Shown one piece after another: positions 12,001 to 27,000 of a stretch of 64,000 nt of DNA (position 1 is the first letter of the stretch; each line of letters opens with the position of its first letter). The stretch spans positions 12,400,001-12,464,000 of the forward strand of contig OZ020254.1 of NCBI GenBank assembly GCA_963971285.1, in the 5' to 3' direction. Made by a program: the position numbers and the translations under genes. Source of the DNA: Astropecten irregularis (Eukaryota > Echinodermata > Asteroidea > Paxillosida > Astropectinidae). Below the pieces are notes generated by a model. The model was given only the letters and a program-made list of their open reading frames with translations. It had not been told where the DNA came from and searched no databases.

Positions 12001-15000
12001 TGTACATCGAGTGCACCAATCATGATCGCCCTATGAGATCGCAATGTGGAACCTTTGTGTCACATGGTTTAGTCTCTTTTATCTCACTAATATTAGACTT
12101 CACACAGGCGTTTCTCAACCTTTTTATTTCGTGCAGATTTTATGGGGATAAAAAGCGTACTGGCATATTTTTTAAATCAAATTTGAGTACAAAGTAGGCC
12201 AAATACGTACTACTTTGCAGGTCTGCAACACCCTGCATTGTCCTGGATCATAGTTGGCACAAATCCAATTGACAGATTGAGTCCACATTGATCACGAACA
12301 GTATCCAAAATCCAGGTTTTATTGATTTTAAGCAGCTATATGGTAGTGAAGTTCAGGGCTGATAAGAAGAGGATTTCAGACCTGAAGGCATAGGGCTGGT
12401 ACTGGGCCTGGCAAGTTCCTCTTCTTTACTAGCATGGGAGATGTGGAAGGCAAGGATATTAAAGGAGAGGGGTCTAGGGGTTGAGGGACGGTATCATTCA
12501 AAATTGTTCTACTTACGGTCCAAATAGATCTCTCAGCTGCTTCTCGGAAATGGATGCATGAAGATTACCGACCCACAGAGATTTAAGATTCAATGGATTA
12601 CAAGAGCTGAGCAAGAAAGAAAAGAAGAAGGAAAATCAGTCATGGATGCCTGTATCGCAGGGGCTTCTCAAGAACGTAAAGAAACGCTGGTTTGATTTCA
12701 ATGTTATCCATGATTCTTCTGTGTAAAGCCACTAGTATCCATCTGTGTCATTAATGGTGCTTTTGATAACCTTCCTCGGGCTTTCTCAGGTGTGTTTATA
12801 TTAACATGCCCAAGATGACACCCTGGTAACGTGTGACAATACAGTAGAATGCTGCTATAACAAACATGCCGGGATGCACAGATATTGTCCGTTATAGTGG
12901 TCGTTCGTTATAGTGATTTAAAGAACCGTATTGGGTATGTATTGTATAGTGCTGGGCAAAATCGGATAATTTCATATCAGGTTACTGATTGCAAACAGAA
13001 ATCAGGTTAACAGTTAACCTATGTAACCACGTGCAACATGCATAACATGTGCGATTTATGGTACATGTGTACATATGTCTTCTTTAATGTGATCGTCACT
13101 TTCGGAATACGATGCTGTTTTTTAGCATTTTGATCAAAGTTTGTGAAAAGCGTGTTTCTACTTGGCAAAATGGACAAGATAACTGACTGAAATTCTACAG
13201 TTTACACTTTTTGGATTATTGAGCATGAGCCAAACGTTGGTCTCTGTTTTTTTTTCCCTTCCAGTTTCAGTTAACGGTTAGTGAAAATTTGTAACTTGAT
13301 AATTAAATCCGTGTCGGTTAACCTATATTCGGATAAAAAGCCCAGCACTAGTATTGTACACAAACATTGAGAGCCTAGGATGATGTTCGGTATAGCCAAT
13401 TTATGTTCGGTAAAGCGGTGTCCGTTATAGTCATCAAATTTATCACGAATACTCCCTTGACTGCACAATGGGGAATATAGAAAGGGAATATCCAGAACAA
13501 CTTACTATCGAATTTATACGACACAAGATCAGAGGATACAAAGGTTTGTTAAACACTCACTCAAGTTTGCTACGCTCTATGGTTTCTGTAATATAGTCCT
13601 CCTCGTCTGATATGTACACATCCTCAGGGAAGGAATTGACCACACCGTCCACGCCGTTAGTCAGGAGGGCATCCAGCGCTGCCTGGACTGAACCGTACTG
13701 AAGAATGGCGGCATCACTCTGTGGCCGACTAAATCCCATCTCCTATAAAGCCAATCAGATCAGAAAATGTAAATAAATGAAAGATTCAAGGGAGGAAATG
13801 ATTAAGAAAATATGGAAAAAGGGAAGTCTCTTGTTTTCATTTTGTTGGATATCATCTTTTTTGTTTAATACATGTGTGACTTTGAAAAGACCCGTTTGTT
13901 TTTTTGTTGACATGTCGTGCTTCACAGGTCAAAACCATCAAAGTTGTCCTCCTCGCTGCCCCTGCAGATCATGGAGGGCGACCACATTTCTTCTAGTGTT
14001 GCGGAAGCGCGACTGATAAATGCTACGCATTGTCTGTGCAGATGCGGCTTATAAACAGTAAATTGTGGCTTATACAGTAACTTTAAATCTTAATTTCCTG
14101 ATTTTTTAGTGTTGCCGCTTATACTCACACGGCCTATATTCCAAAAATGGTAGGCCTTTTTGATCTGTGTTGATAGTGAAACCAGCCCGGATCCGCCCAA
14201 GTTCAGCACAGCAAATTTTTGAACCGGATTAAAGAGACGCAACATTCACACTATGTTTATGGTGAACCAGCTCATACAACACAGATCACAGCGAAAAATA
14301 CAGTTTGGAACCGGATTGAGATTTTCAACTCTGGTCCCTACCACAGGCATGCAACTTGGACTTAATAACATTTGAGAAAATTCCAATCTTTACCAAACTT
14401 TGTACAGTATTTTTCACTTTTCAAAGGCATAAGATCAGCTGATCCGAGAAAAAGTTGCGTGTCTGCTACCAGGACTGATTTCGATCCAGTTTATAGGCTG
14501 TCCTACCCGGGTTAGCTCGGGGTTGAATTTTTTTAAGTGTCAAAAGTGTTGGAAACAAATCTTGGGGTTCGATCCAGTTCCAACATGTCCAACCCCAAAA
14601 TTTTGGACAGTGTGAAAAGGTTTAATGAGATCAGCGATCCATTGCATAAACCAGCATCGGTTCAAATGGCACAAGGCCACACCGCATGCCTCGCTCCCAA
14701 CAAGAGAATGTTCATACTCACCATCAGACGAGAGATTCGTACTCTGTTCAACTCCTCATGGGCGTCGGCACAGTTCTTATCCAACTTGAGAACGTGTTCA
14801 AAACAAGATTCGGCATCGGCAAAACGCTGCAAACAACCAAAACAACCACAGAGCAATACAATTAAAAAACTGTTCCAAACTGCTCGTCAGCCAAAATCAT
14901 GACCTGACATTTATAAAATGCTTGGAGTTAGGAGGGCCTGAAGCGTTTCGATCAGGATCTTTATGACGAGTTTCGATTCTAGCAGGATCTTTCTCTAGGT

Positions 15001-18000
15001 TTTTGATAAAGATCCTGCTTGGATTAACGTGTCAGGCCCTCCTAACTCCAAGTAATCACAGAACAATGGGAAACTTTAAAGAACTGGTCTTCAAGTCATC
15101 AGCGCACACGCACGTATGCGCAAAACAACGTGCGCATGCTCACAATTGCGCGCGCATGGTTTGCGCGTTCGCTGTCGACTTGAAGACCAGTTCTCCAAAG
15201 TCTCCCATTTAGAATCACACAGTTTGGGAATTTATCCAAATTTTGGCCAACGTTGTAATATAATGCCATTTGCGGGAAAATAAATGATAAATCTATGAAG
15301 TTTCAGAAACTCACCTTGAGACCAGACAAAGCTCGGCCTTTTCTAAAATGACCTTTTGGCCAGTCTTTGGATAAAGTTATAGCTCGATTCGCATCTTTTA
15401 AAGCACTGCAAAATTAAAAAGAAAATAACTGAACTAAATTAAAGAGTAAAACACAACACATTTTAAACTATCAAACAACAAGTACTTCTGTCCTATAACA
15501 ATAACAGAAGTGATATTATTTGAAATAACAAAAAATAACTGTTTATATCCACAAGTTAAAGGTATAATACATGATTGGTAATGGTCACAGAACAGCACTC
15601 ACACTTTGTCTAATCCAGCGTGTATGCTACATGAAGTAATAAACCTGTGACATTTGAGCTCAATCGGACATCTGAGTCACGATGAAACAGCAAAAACTGA
15701 CTCCATTTTTCTTATAAAACATAAAGAATGGTTTTGATCTTACCCCGAGATCAAAACTGTTTTTGGTCTTTGATTCACTAATTTCTGGATAAATACACCA
15801 TTTCAGGTGAAAATATTCTAACAGTATGTTTCTACCAGCACCATCTTCATATCCTGAAAGTTATACGTACATACATCTGCGAACATTTGTTTTGGGCATA
15901 TTCCTGTATTTGTGTACCTTTAAATAATATATTACACAATAAATTAAATATAATTTGAATTAATTAAACATTCAAAATAATGCCATCTTTTTTAGGATAT
16001 ACTTTGTCTCAAAAGTTTCAGGCAAACATTTGTCGCACAAGAAAGTAATAAACTGCTGCAAACAGCTCATCAACCAAATTAATGACCTGAAGGACGATTC
16101 GATCCCAGCAGGATCTTTCTCAAAGGTCCCGGACAAGACCATTTGCCTTCAACGTGGACTCTTACCTTTCATACTGTTCTAGTTGGTCGAAGCAAAATGA
16201 ACGGTTTCCGAAAAATCTGCAAGAGAAGAAGATAGAATTTGTTTGGGTGATCTGAAAGCAGTATTAAAAATAAAGAAACATCTTCAATGTCTTTGACATG
16301 CAATCTTTCATCCTGGACAAAGTATAGGACAAAGTACCAATGTGAAAGTGACTAGATGATTTCAAGCAGGTGTCGGCCCAGCTCATAGGAAAAAGGGCAC
16401 TGAAATTTGCCTCTCACTGATACGCAGGATGGCTTAACAACCAACCAGGTACTTCTATACAGTAATTCGAGCACACGGTTTTTGACTGGCGCCCTCTTTT
16501 GATTAAAACACCAAACTGCGGTGGTGTCAGTATATTATTTTGTACACCGCCAATCATCTTTTATTGAAATCTGGGAAGCTGGAAAGCTAATCATGAGCAA
16601 AAGGCCTATGGGGAAATCCAGGAGATGTTGTCCATGTCGAGTATTCTTCTAACGCCATGTTCCTTTCAGGAATAAATCGCCAATCGCACACCGAGCCGGA
16701 GTTGTAGTGCATTGAGAACAATAAACACAACCGCAGTTTCTTGTTTTAATCAAAAGAGGGCGCCATTCAAAACCGTGTGTTCAGATTACTGTCTACAGGG
16801 TGAGTCAAAAAGAAATTGACCGGGATTGGTGATGTTTTTCAAAAGAAACAAATGACACTCAAAAGTTCAGTAAAGCATAACAAGCATTCAATCATGCTTA
16901 TTAGAAAAAACATGAATGAAACAAATTGATCATTCCTAAGAGGAGTTATGTCTATTTTAATAAAGGTACTCATTTTGCAAGCTGTCCATAGAATGTAAAA
17001 GCTTGACTACCGTAAATTTAAACATCTGAAAGGGTATTTAAGAGTCGTTTTGGGCTACGTACACAGCTAAGAAGCATTCTTTACATTGGTTTTGTCAAGT
17101 ATTCCATGGACAGCTTGCAAAATGAGTACCTTCATTGAAATGGACATAAGTCCACCTATCTGGGTCAAACCCTGATCAAGAGTAACTGAGTGCTTACCTA
17201 AAATCCCTTGGATCTAGCTCGATGGCTTGTGTAAACAATTCTATAGCTGCACTGTAGTGACCGAGATTGGCCATTTCATTTCCTTTAACTGCGAAAGAAA
17301 AATAATAATCAGGCACTGAGTACAGTTGACGATCAATCACTCAACGTTTCAACGTAAAAGAGGAAAGTGTAGCAAGTGAAATGCATTTGACCAAAACTCT
17401 TTAATTTTGAGACAAAACAAGTTTTGCTTTATATTATAAAACAACAATCAAAGGGATACCAGCCACAGATGCAAACTGATTGAATACATATTCTGTGACT
17501 ATGTGACTGGTTCCTGACTGAATCTTGCATTTGTTGCCGGCCGAGGGCAGAAAACGTCAATGACCATTTCACAAAGCACTAAGATTATAATCTTAAGATG
17601 AGTTGTCAGTATCACCATAGTGATTTGTATTGTGACATCACACTTTGCTCAACAATGGGAGACTTTGCAGAACCGGTCTTCATGTCAACAGCGCATGCGC
17701 ACGCAATTGTGAGCATGCGCGTGTTGTTTTGCGCGTGCATGCGCGTGCGCTGTTGACTTGAAGACCGGTTCTCCAAAGTCTCCCATTAGGAATAATTCAT
17801 ACTTAAAAATCAATCTTTGCACTTTGTGAAATTAACACCTGGCTTCTGTTGATTCAAGATGGTAATGTAGCCTACCTGCAGTTTGTCTGCTTTGTAAAAC
17901 AATGGGATCCATGTTGTCTATCTGCAATCAATCAAAGAAAGAAGGGACATTAATAAGTTTCCAACAAAACAATGAAGAGAATGATTAAAAATGACAGAAA

Positions 18001-21000
18001 GGAAAAAACAACATCTTCCTTCTTCAAGTTCAAGAGAAACTTTAGAATATTGGGAAATATTTGCTAGATTTTGCATGTTTCAATTGAAAGAGCTAGGAGA
18101 GCCTGACATTTCAATCCTAGCAGTATCTTTCTTAAAGCCTTTAGGGATATTTTACAATACAGGGAAATATTTGTCAGATTTTTATTTTCGTGTCAAATGA
18201 AAGAGCTAGGAGGGCCAGACGTTTCAACCCTGACAAGATCTTTCTCAAAGCCTTCAGCCATTGAGAAAGATCCCGCTAGGATCAAAATGTCAGGCCCTCA
18301 ATAACTCCACACATCAGTCGTGTGTCAGTGGTTGATTTCACAAAACGCTGCGATCGATCATAACTCGAGTTACAAAGGATATTAACCAATTGGATCCTAC
18401 GTAGGGCTGCAATGCATCATAAGTCCTATGACGATTGGTAATACACAAGTTACGATGAGTTTGGTGAAATCGACCCCATCTTTCAGGTCATTGTTAGACA
18501 CTCTCTTCAGGATGGGGATGTAAAGTATCTGATTGGATCGGAATTCCTTACTCTTACCGATTCGGCCTCTTCTTTCTGGTTTTTGGCTTTGCCTTTCTTC
18601 TTGGCCTGCTCAGATTTGGCACCTGAGGTGGCAGTGGTTGCCAGCTTGGCTGCAGCCCCGGCAAAAAAAGCACTGTCCTGGTCCCAGCCCATGGTGTCAT
18701 CGTCCGTGACTGAGTCTGATGAAACTTGTACCCTAAAGGGTGGAGGAGGAAAGGGGAAAATTATGTTAAGGACAATGATGGCAAACAGATTGCCAATAGA
18801 CCGATTGCGAGACCAATGTCTACATGCCATCACTTGACGTATAGTGGGTATTTCGTCATAAGGCACAGAACAGCGGCAGAAATGTGCAAAGAAGAATGTG
18901 GATGATATAATAGTCTTCTTTGCTCGTTTCCACTGCTGTTCTGCACCATTTGAGATGACAAAATGGCCACTATAAGTCACGTGATGTAATGCAAACATTG
19001 GTCACACAATCGGTCTACTGAGACAGAGTTTCTTGTCATTTGTATATTCCAGAAAAAATCACAGAATTTCCAAAAAAGCTTTTTTCTAAGATATGTCGTC
19101 ACCAAATATTTGTTTACTTAACATTTTTAATTTATTTAATTGTAGGTTTCTGTAAGCTTCTATGCTTCAATAAAAGTCTCTCCTGCTTACTTGTCTTCTC
19201 TACTATGCTCACTTTTCTGCTTACTGCTTACTCTTTAATACTTTATGATTACTGCTTAGTACTCCCTGCTTCATAGATGTCTTTTCTGGTAATTAGTTTA
19301 TAATCTTGCTAGCTTTTGCCGCTGATTAGTAATTTCTGCTCATAATGCTTCTGCTACATTCTGCTTACTGATACCACTTGCTTCATTACAGACCTGTACC
19401 TCTTAAGTCTTTTCTGCTTATCATTCTTAAAGTCTACTAGTCTTTTGTATTAAAGGTTATTTCTGCTAGTACTTGTCTCTTCTGCTTACTAGTCCTGACT
19501 ACTTATCAACCTCCTACTACTACTAATCTATTCATTTTTCTGGTACTCACCTATCGGTCATGAAAAACGCTCTATCCTTGGCATCGTTATTATTTCTTAA
19601 CTTGGCTTCATTGGGAGCTTTACGGTGATTTTTTGAAGAATCAAAATTATTGGAGATGCCGGCATGATTAACTCTATTGGTAGACGTTGAATTTGTTGCT
19701 CTCTGTTGAAACAAACAAAAAGTGCAAATGAAGGTTAAATTCTATTATAAAATTGCTATGACTTAAAGGGCGTGTACAACATTGGTAAAGGCATGGAACA
19801 GGTGACAGAACAGCACACACAATTTGTTTAATTCAGCATGTAAATGAAATAATAAGCCTGTGAAAGTTTGAGCTCAATCGGACATCTGAGTCCAGAGAAA
19901 AAAGCGAAAACCCCGACTCAATTTTTGATCTTTCCAAGATCAACAATTTTTTAAATGTTTAATAAACACACCATTTCAGGCGGAAATATTTTAACGGTAG
20001 GTTTCTACCAGCACCATCTTCATATACCCTGAATGTTATAGGTAAATCTGTGAACATTTCTGTTTGGGAATATTACCAATCCTGTACTGTACCTTTAATC
20101 TCAGGGGTGACACTGGGGCGGTTTGCCCCAGAGAAGCATGTTCTAGTGAGAAACACCCTTATGAATCAGTAAAAAAAAACTTTGGACGCACATACCTCGC
20201 CTGAAAGTTGCGAGGTGGTAGACTTGGATATATTCTGCCGGTTCTGGGCTTCCTGTTTGGCCTTCTCGGCCGACTCTTTGGCCTTCCGTAAGAAGGCCTC
20301 CCTCCTCTCGGCCTCCTCCCTCTTGGTAGCTTCTTCCTCCTCCTTCTTGACTTTCTCCTCTCGCTTCTTCTCCCGTTGCCTCTTCTTCTTGGTCTTCCGC
20401 TTCTCACGACTCTTCTTCTGTCGCTCCTCCTCCATCATCAGCTCCTCGGCGTTCTTGCTCGCCTCCTGTTTCCAGAGAAACAGATGCGGTGAAGAGGTCA
20501 GCACAAAGTGAGTGTCACTAGCTTGTCGTCAACTGTCGCCTTTGCCTTTTTTTCCCAGTTTAAAGGTAGTAATATACTTTGTTTTTGTCAAAGAAATACA
20601 GATTCAGGGCCAAAAAATATCAAGGAATTGTACAGTAACAGTCATCTGCGAAAGTTTCAGACTCCGTGACGCCGTGCTGCACACGTTCTTATAATCATTC
20701 GTTGGTTTTTATCAAAGAAATACAGATTCATGGCCAAAATATCAAGACAGATAAAGAAAAAGCCATCTGTGAAAGTTTCAGACTCATACGATACCCACTT
20801 TTTGAGAAAACATTGAAAAACGGCCATAGAAATTCTTAAGTCTTTTCTCTTTTATTTCTGATCTTTAAAAAGATAAAAAAATAATTTGGGCCACTGTTTT
20901 ACTCTTTTCTGGATAAATAAAGCATTTCAGCCATCACCATCTTTATACCCTGTAAGTTATAGGTAAATCTGTGAAGATGTCTGTTTTGGTTTCCAAAGTA

Positions 21001-24000
21001 TGTTACTACCTTTAAGTACACCGCGAACAATCTTGTTGAGTCAATCTTGTCGCTTTAAGCTCTCGTCATTGATTGTCTGGGGTGCGTTCCACTCCAGCTA
21101 ACAACGCGCACAACGCCCACTGTGTGTCAGCGTTTTCAAACCGTAGCACGCTGTTTGCCAAACATATACACATCGTTCGCCTATTATAGGTACCATTGTA
21201 GATGAGGTGTTTGCGGAAGTTGGCTAACTACATTAAATGAAAAATGGACGCAATACGCAACACATGTTCGTCATTTGTTGCGTGTGCGTTCCACTTCAAA
21301 ATCCAAACTTAAAGGGATTGCATACGTTTGGTAATTTGAGCCTACAGTTTGTTTCAAACCAATATAATTGTATATATATACCATAAAACTAACCTGTGAA
21401 AGTTTCAATTCAAAAGGTGGTAGCGTTTTTGAGATTTTGGCGACAAACTAGAGCAGTTATTTCACGCCAGAGAACAGTTAGTCAATAGCTGAGAAGCGTT
21501 ACGGCCATAACGCTTCTCAGATTCATAATTTTTGGAGATAAAAAGTGACATATTTTTCCATAACCGCGGTACTTCGAATTGAACATTTCTCAATATGCAT
21601 TATACTATTCAAAGCAGCTGTACTTCTCACCAAGTAAGTTTTTATTGCCATACATTTTCAGAGTCATTACCAAACGTATGCAATGCCTTTAACACAAACG
21701 TCGGGAAAATGTTCCCGCACATGTATGTTCGCTCAAGCAGAACGCACCCCTGGTGACCTTTGGATGAGCACATCTCAACTGGTCAGTGATTATAGTCTGA
21801 TTTTGAAATTCCCTTCGCAAAATGAAATGCACTTTGATTTGGCATGTTCATACTTACACTTGCAGTTGGCCTGTTGGCTGTATAAGAAAATTCTGAAAAC
21901 AAAAGAAAAAAAGGGAAACTGTTATAGTTTATTGTCAGTGGGTGTGTCTTCCCTTCTGTATAGCTCCAAAAAGAAGTGACTAGTCACCCAATTACATTAA
22001 CTGAGAGTAGAGGGCTTTTCACAATGTCCCAAATCTCGGGGTTGCAACCGGAGCGAACCCCAAGATTTTGTTCAACCCTCTTCACACTTGAAAGGTTTCA
22101 ACCCCAAGCAAATCCGGGTGGGATGCCCTAATCGCATCGGAATCAACCCTGGTAGGGACCAGGGTTGAAAATCCCAACCCCGTCCCAAAATGCATTTTTG
22201 GCCGTGATCTATGTACATGATGTAGTATGAACCGGTTAACCAAACATGTAGTGTGAACGTTGCGTATCTTTGATCCAGTTCAAAAACTTGCCGGGCTGAA
22301 CCGGGGTGGATCCGGGTTGGTTTCAACACGGATTGAAAAGGAGATAGTGTGAAAAGGCCTTTGACAGATGCTCCCTCTCCCCAATCTGCCAATCTCACCC
22401 ATAATCTACACTTTATCAATCCAGTTGAACCAGCTTTAAGCAAAAAAAAATATCAATGCTTCTAGGTGGTGCATACATGTAGGTGGCAAGTGTGTTAGGC
22501 ACTCGCCTCTCACTAATGTGACCCAGGTTCGATCCCGGCTTGGGTCATATGAGTTGAGTTGTGCGTTGGTGCTTTCCTATGATACAAGGATTTTTCTCCG
22601 GGTTCTCCGGTTTTATTCCCTCCACAAAAATCAAACACTTTCAATCTCAGACTGTGTTCCATGATTGTATGGGTTGATGTGGCTGGCAGCCAAGGGTGCC
22701 CATGAAAGCCTGCTCCTCTATCATATTGAAGTCGCATCCTTCGCAATTCAGCATCCCCAGCTGCAAGTAAGGATGATTAGCCTCCCAAATTATTATTATC
22801 ATTATTATTCTTGCCCTAGAGTAGGGACAGATTGTGGATGAATTTCTTTACCTGTCGTTTTTTTCCCAAAGCTGTGTCTATTACTTGTCACTGACTCCCA
22901 GAAGTCATCCTCACTGTCATCGTCGTAATCATCATCGCTGCAATCAAAGAAGCCGTTGTAGGAAGCTGAAGGCAAAGAAAAAGGCAGAGGACTCTCATAA
23001 TAAGTTCTCGGCTGTGTAACATGACCATAGAGCTATATTAAAATTACTAGAGCGCTAGCTCTGTGTACAAAGTGATGCCTGCTGGGCGCATCCATGTTTG
23101 TGCACAAACCTATGGGAAGCCCAAAATTGTGTATGTTTTTTGTACGTTCATTTGCATACTGTGTTGTGTTCTATATGGGTGCGTCATCAAAGCCAAATAT
23201 ACGCCCGAAATCCGACGCACCCTCAGTAAATGCGCGTTTCATTTAGGACCGCGCACACGCTCCGCACTTCAGTCACGCAATGATTGCACATGTGTCATAA
23301 AGACGCACTAGGTACTGTTCGCACATACTTGAGCGTTGCATAAAGTCGAGTACACTCTTCGAAAGGCATTCCAGTCAAAGTGTTCTTGTTCCACAGACAC
23401 GCACACAAATTCAAAATGACTGCGCCCAGACGGCTTCAAAACGTCTACTCGCGGAGAACGCAGAGCCAGCGCTCTAGTAATTTTAATATAGCTCTATGAA
23501 CATGACCTTGTACCTACAGTTTCTGTAACATTTTTTCCTTGGGTATCTTCCAAAACCCCTTAATTATTAAAAAAAAAACTGTGCTGTGCACCGAATAAGC
23601 CTTTCACTAGTTAAAATTGAATAATATCTGGGGACAATTTCACTTAAGCTTTTTGATCATCGCTGAGGCACAAATCCATCGCTATTAACAGAAAATCAAT
23701 CGCTACTTTTCCATGTTTGCATAGCAATTTCGTTTAGCGTTAGATTTGGGCTTTAGCGATGATCGCAAAGTGTTAGTGAATTCGGCCCCAGGTACACCGA
23801 ATTCTTTTACTGCACATAAACATCAAAACCTGAAGCCATTAACAAAATGAAAAGGAATTTTGGGCATGGCAAGAGACATGACAAAGCTGGATTTGGAAGG
23901 ATGCAGCACTTTCAGCACTAATGACGTCTTTACAATAACACTGCCACAAGCTACACCTTTCTACAGATGCAATGGTCAAGATTTTAACATGCTTTTAAGC

Positions 24001-27000
24001 GTCCATCAGAATCCAATAAGAATCAGCAAAATAAAATCTAACTGCTGTCATTTGATGGCATTTGATGGAGTTTGTGGCAGTGGAGTCAACTTCACGAATC
24101 CCTACGATCGTTCGTAACTTGAGTAACGAAGGATGCACGAATCCTACGATTGACAGTAAGTTAAGACGAGTTTGGTGGAATCAACCCCTGGTATCATATA
24201 AAGGGTTTTGATGGACTTTGAAGTATCTAGTATCTCCCATCACCATACAGAACCTCACATTCAGGATTTTTAACAGTGAATATAAACAGAGTACAGATTC
24301 TTACCTCTACCAAAGAACATCTGGGCAAACAGATCAAACATGTCCTCCTGCCAAACAAATCAAACAAAAACAAATTCAACATACAAACGAAGAAGAATTA
24401 AAGATCCTACAATCATGTTTAATAAGCTATTTGCGAGTTGAATCTGTACAGTATCTGGTACATCGACCTCTTTCATTGCATATAAACACCCCAATTTGAA
24501 TTTCCCAGACTAAAGACTCTGTTGCTATATCACATGATTCGGGGCAATCTTTTGCATAGCGGATGCCCATCTCTGGAATGGACTGGTTTCTTTGTGCTAT
24601 TCTAATCCGTGATGAACAGTGCATTTGTGCAAGACGTCTGTTATGTTATGCTGCGAATCATGTGACAGAGTCTATAGTCTGGAAAATTTAATTTGGGGTG
24701 TTTGTATGCAATGAAAGAAGACTGGGTATTACATACAAGACACTATTCAGATGTAACTCGCAAATAGCTTATTATAAAGATTAACAAATATTTGTATGAA
24801 CATCAAATAAATTCAAAATGTTCTTCTGTTAGTTGTGAATTAAACAAAAACCTAAGTGAGTTCAGATAAAAGCACTCTCATTTCACAGCCTTCATTTCTT
24901 TATCTATTCCTGAACATGAGGAAATTTTTTTAAATGTACATGTGTACTAAAAACAAGACGTCCCAGTATTCCAAAAGAGATAGTTTCAAACAAAACAACA
25001 AATGAAAGCTTACAACCTTTCCTATTTAGTTTAAAAGAAAATGTCATACACTGTAGATAAATCAGCTTAGATTCTCTTTCTAATAGTTAATTTAGTTTCC
25101 ATTGGTAAAGCTCTTTCATTTTTACAATCTGCAGCAGCAAACGAAATTTTTAAGTACCTGAAAGTCTGGTCTGAAGTAGTTCAATATCCATGACAGACTC
25201 ATTGTTTATTGGTTTGCTGACAAATCATTTCATGGCAGTTTATACGCTAACAAGGTGAAGAGGGTTCATAATAACCAAAGTACATGTTCAATGTACACTT
25301 GTATTATGTTATGTATTGTACACTGGGCAGTTGTTAAATTAGTTTATTGTGTTGATATGCACATTATAAACAGTAAGCTGGACCAGGTTATCATTTTCCA
25401 ACTTATACTGTTTATTGCAAGCATCATTTATTAGTATGAATGGGCTGAGCCAATGTTTTCTCCATGTAAAGAATGCTCCCAATGCATTTGTACAAGGCAT
25501 GTCAAACCATGTTACTTTACATTTGGATTCATTCTATCCGGGGTCAATGACCTTTATCCATTCATTTTTACAACAGGTTTACAAAGAGGAACAGGCTTAA
25601 CCTCATACATGTGTTACAGTGAATTAATGCTGAAACAATTTAACCAAACTAGAGCTTTAAACTTCACAAATATGCCACAGGAAACTGATTCATTTCGAAT
25701 TTCAACACATTTTCATGCAGGAAGTGCGAAGAGGAGTATTTTGAGCAAGATGACAATATGCCAACAGGAAAGAAGAAGTTGGACAAGTGACTGTACGGTA
25801 CTGTACCTTTGTGAGAACGTATTCATCTCTGACTTCGGTCGTCAGACATTTGTAAGCTGCAGCTATCTCCTGGAATTTCTGAGTAAAACAACCAAACAAA
25901 ACAGGAATTTAATTGCCCATTTCAAAAATGTGAACAGGTGGCCTAATATATAAAGGAAAATCGGCAGACATGCATCCTAAAATTGATATTTCCGAAGAAA
26001 TGCACATTATGCACGTATAATCAGATACAGTGCACCAAGAATTTATAAGAGCTAAACCTAAACCTAAGCCTACATGTACATCAGGGATGTAAGTGGCCAG
26101 GCACATAAGAAATCTGAAAACCTGAAGAAAAAAGCTGAAATTTCAAAATTCCTATACTTCTGTACAGAGCAGGGGTACAAAAAAGAAGAAATGTCGAGTT
26201 ATAATCTAAACCAACAAAAAATCAACATTCTGAAGTTTCAGATCCCTGACTACACGTTCCTCAGAGCCTACAGCCATGTCACGCAGTGCAGACCAGCAAA
26301 CAGGTATTGAATACAACAGAAATTTGTCTGGCTCTGTCTTTTCATACCCCTTAATAACAAAACTTTGTAAAAATGTAAAGGTGAATTTTTCTTTTTCCTG
26401 AAGATAGTAGCCCCATGGCCAATTTCATAAAACTTACGACACGTCGCAGAGTTAATGCGCATCCTTTCTCTATGGACTCACCACATACATGTAGATGTGA
26501 CGCGTCGCAGCTACATTAGGACGAGTCGCAACTCGACGCGTCACAGAGCTTTATGAAATCGGCCCCAGAAATGAGAGTGCTTGTGATTTAGTTTGTGTTG
26601 CATGCGCCATAGGGTTTAATTTACAATGTAGCATTGCACACATATTCCGATTATTTAGGGGAACTCCCTTCTTTCCCCCCTGTAATGTCAGTTGTTGCGC
26701 AACAAAATCCAACAAGGAAATTTCCCAATTGAGCAATCATTTACAATAGGGGGGTAAGGCATTACTGTGTGTGAAATCAGCACAATTTGGGCAAAACTAG
26801 ACGTGCAACAAAGAATTGTTCTTTGCAAGGAGTAACGTTAGCCAGCACAAAAGTCACAGAAAAGCATTGGTTTCAATTTGAATACATCTTGGGTATAAAT
26901 AGGCATGATGGGGGAAAAGGCAGGTATATTTTTATGCTTCATCTCTTTTTTGAACATGATAAATGGACATGATGGAAAATCTGTGATGAATTTTTTAATT

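Noticed and set aside
14537-14902. 121-codon plus-strand frame
   Set aside because: It overlaps a TPR exon on the other strand and a MITE; no domain is visible.
20182-20511. 109-codon plus-strand frame rich in Ser and Phe
   Set aside because: It is the antisense shadow of the coiled-coil exon of the TTC31-like gene.
25158-25197. Alternative frame [14 protein letters not shown] for exon 4
   Set aside because: It would carry one base into exon 5 and reach a stop within a few codons, losing the [15 protein letters not shown] frame.
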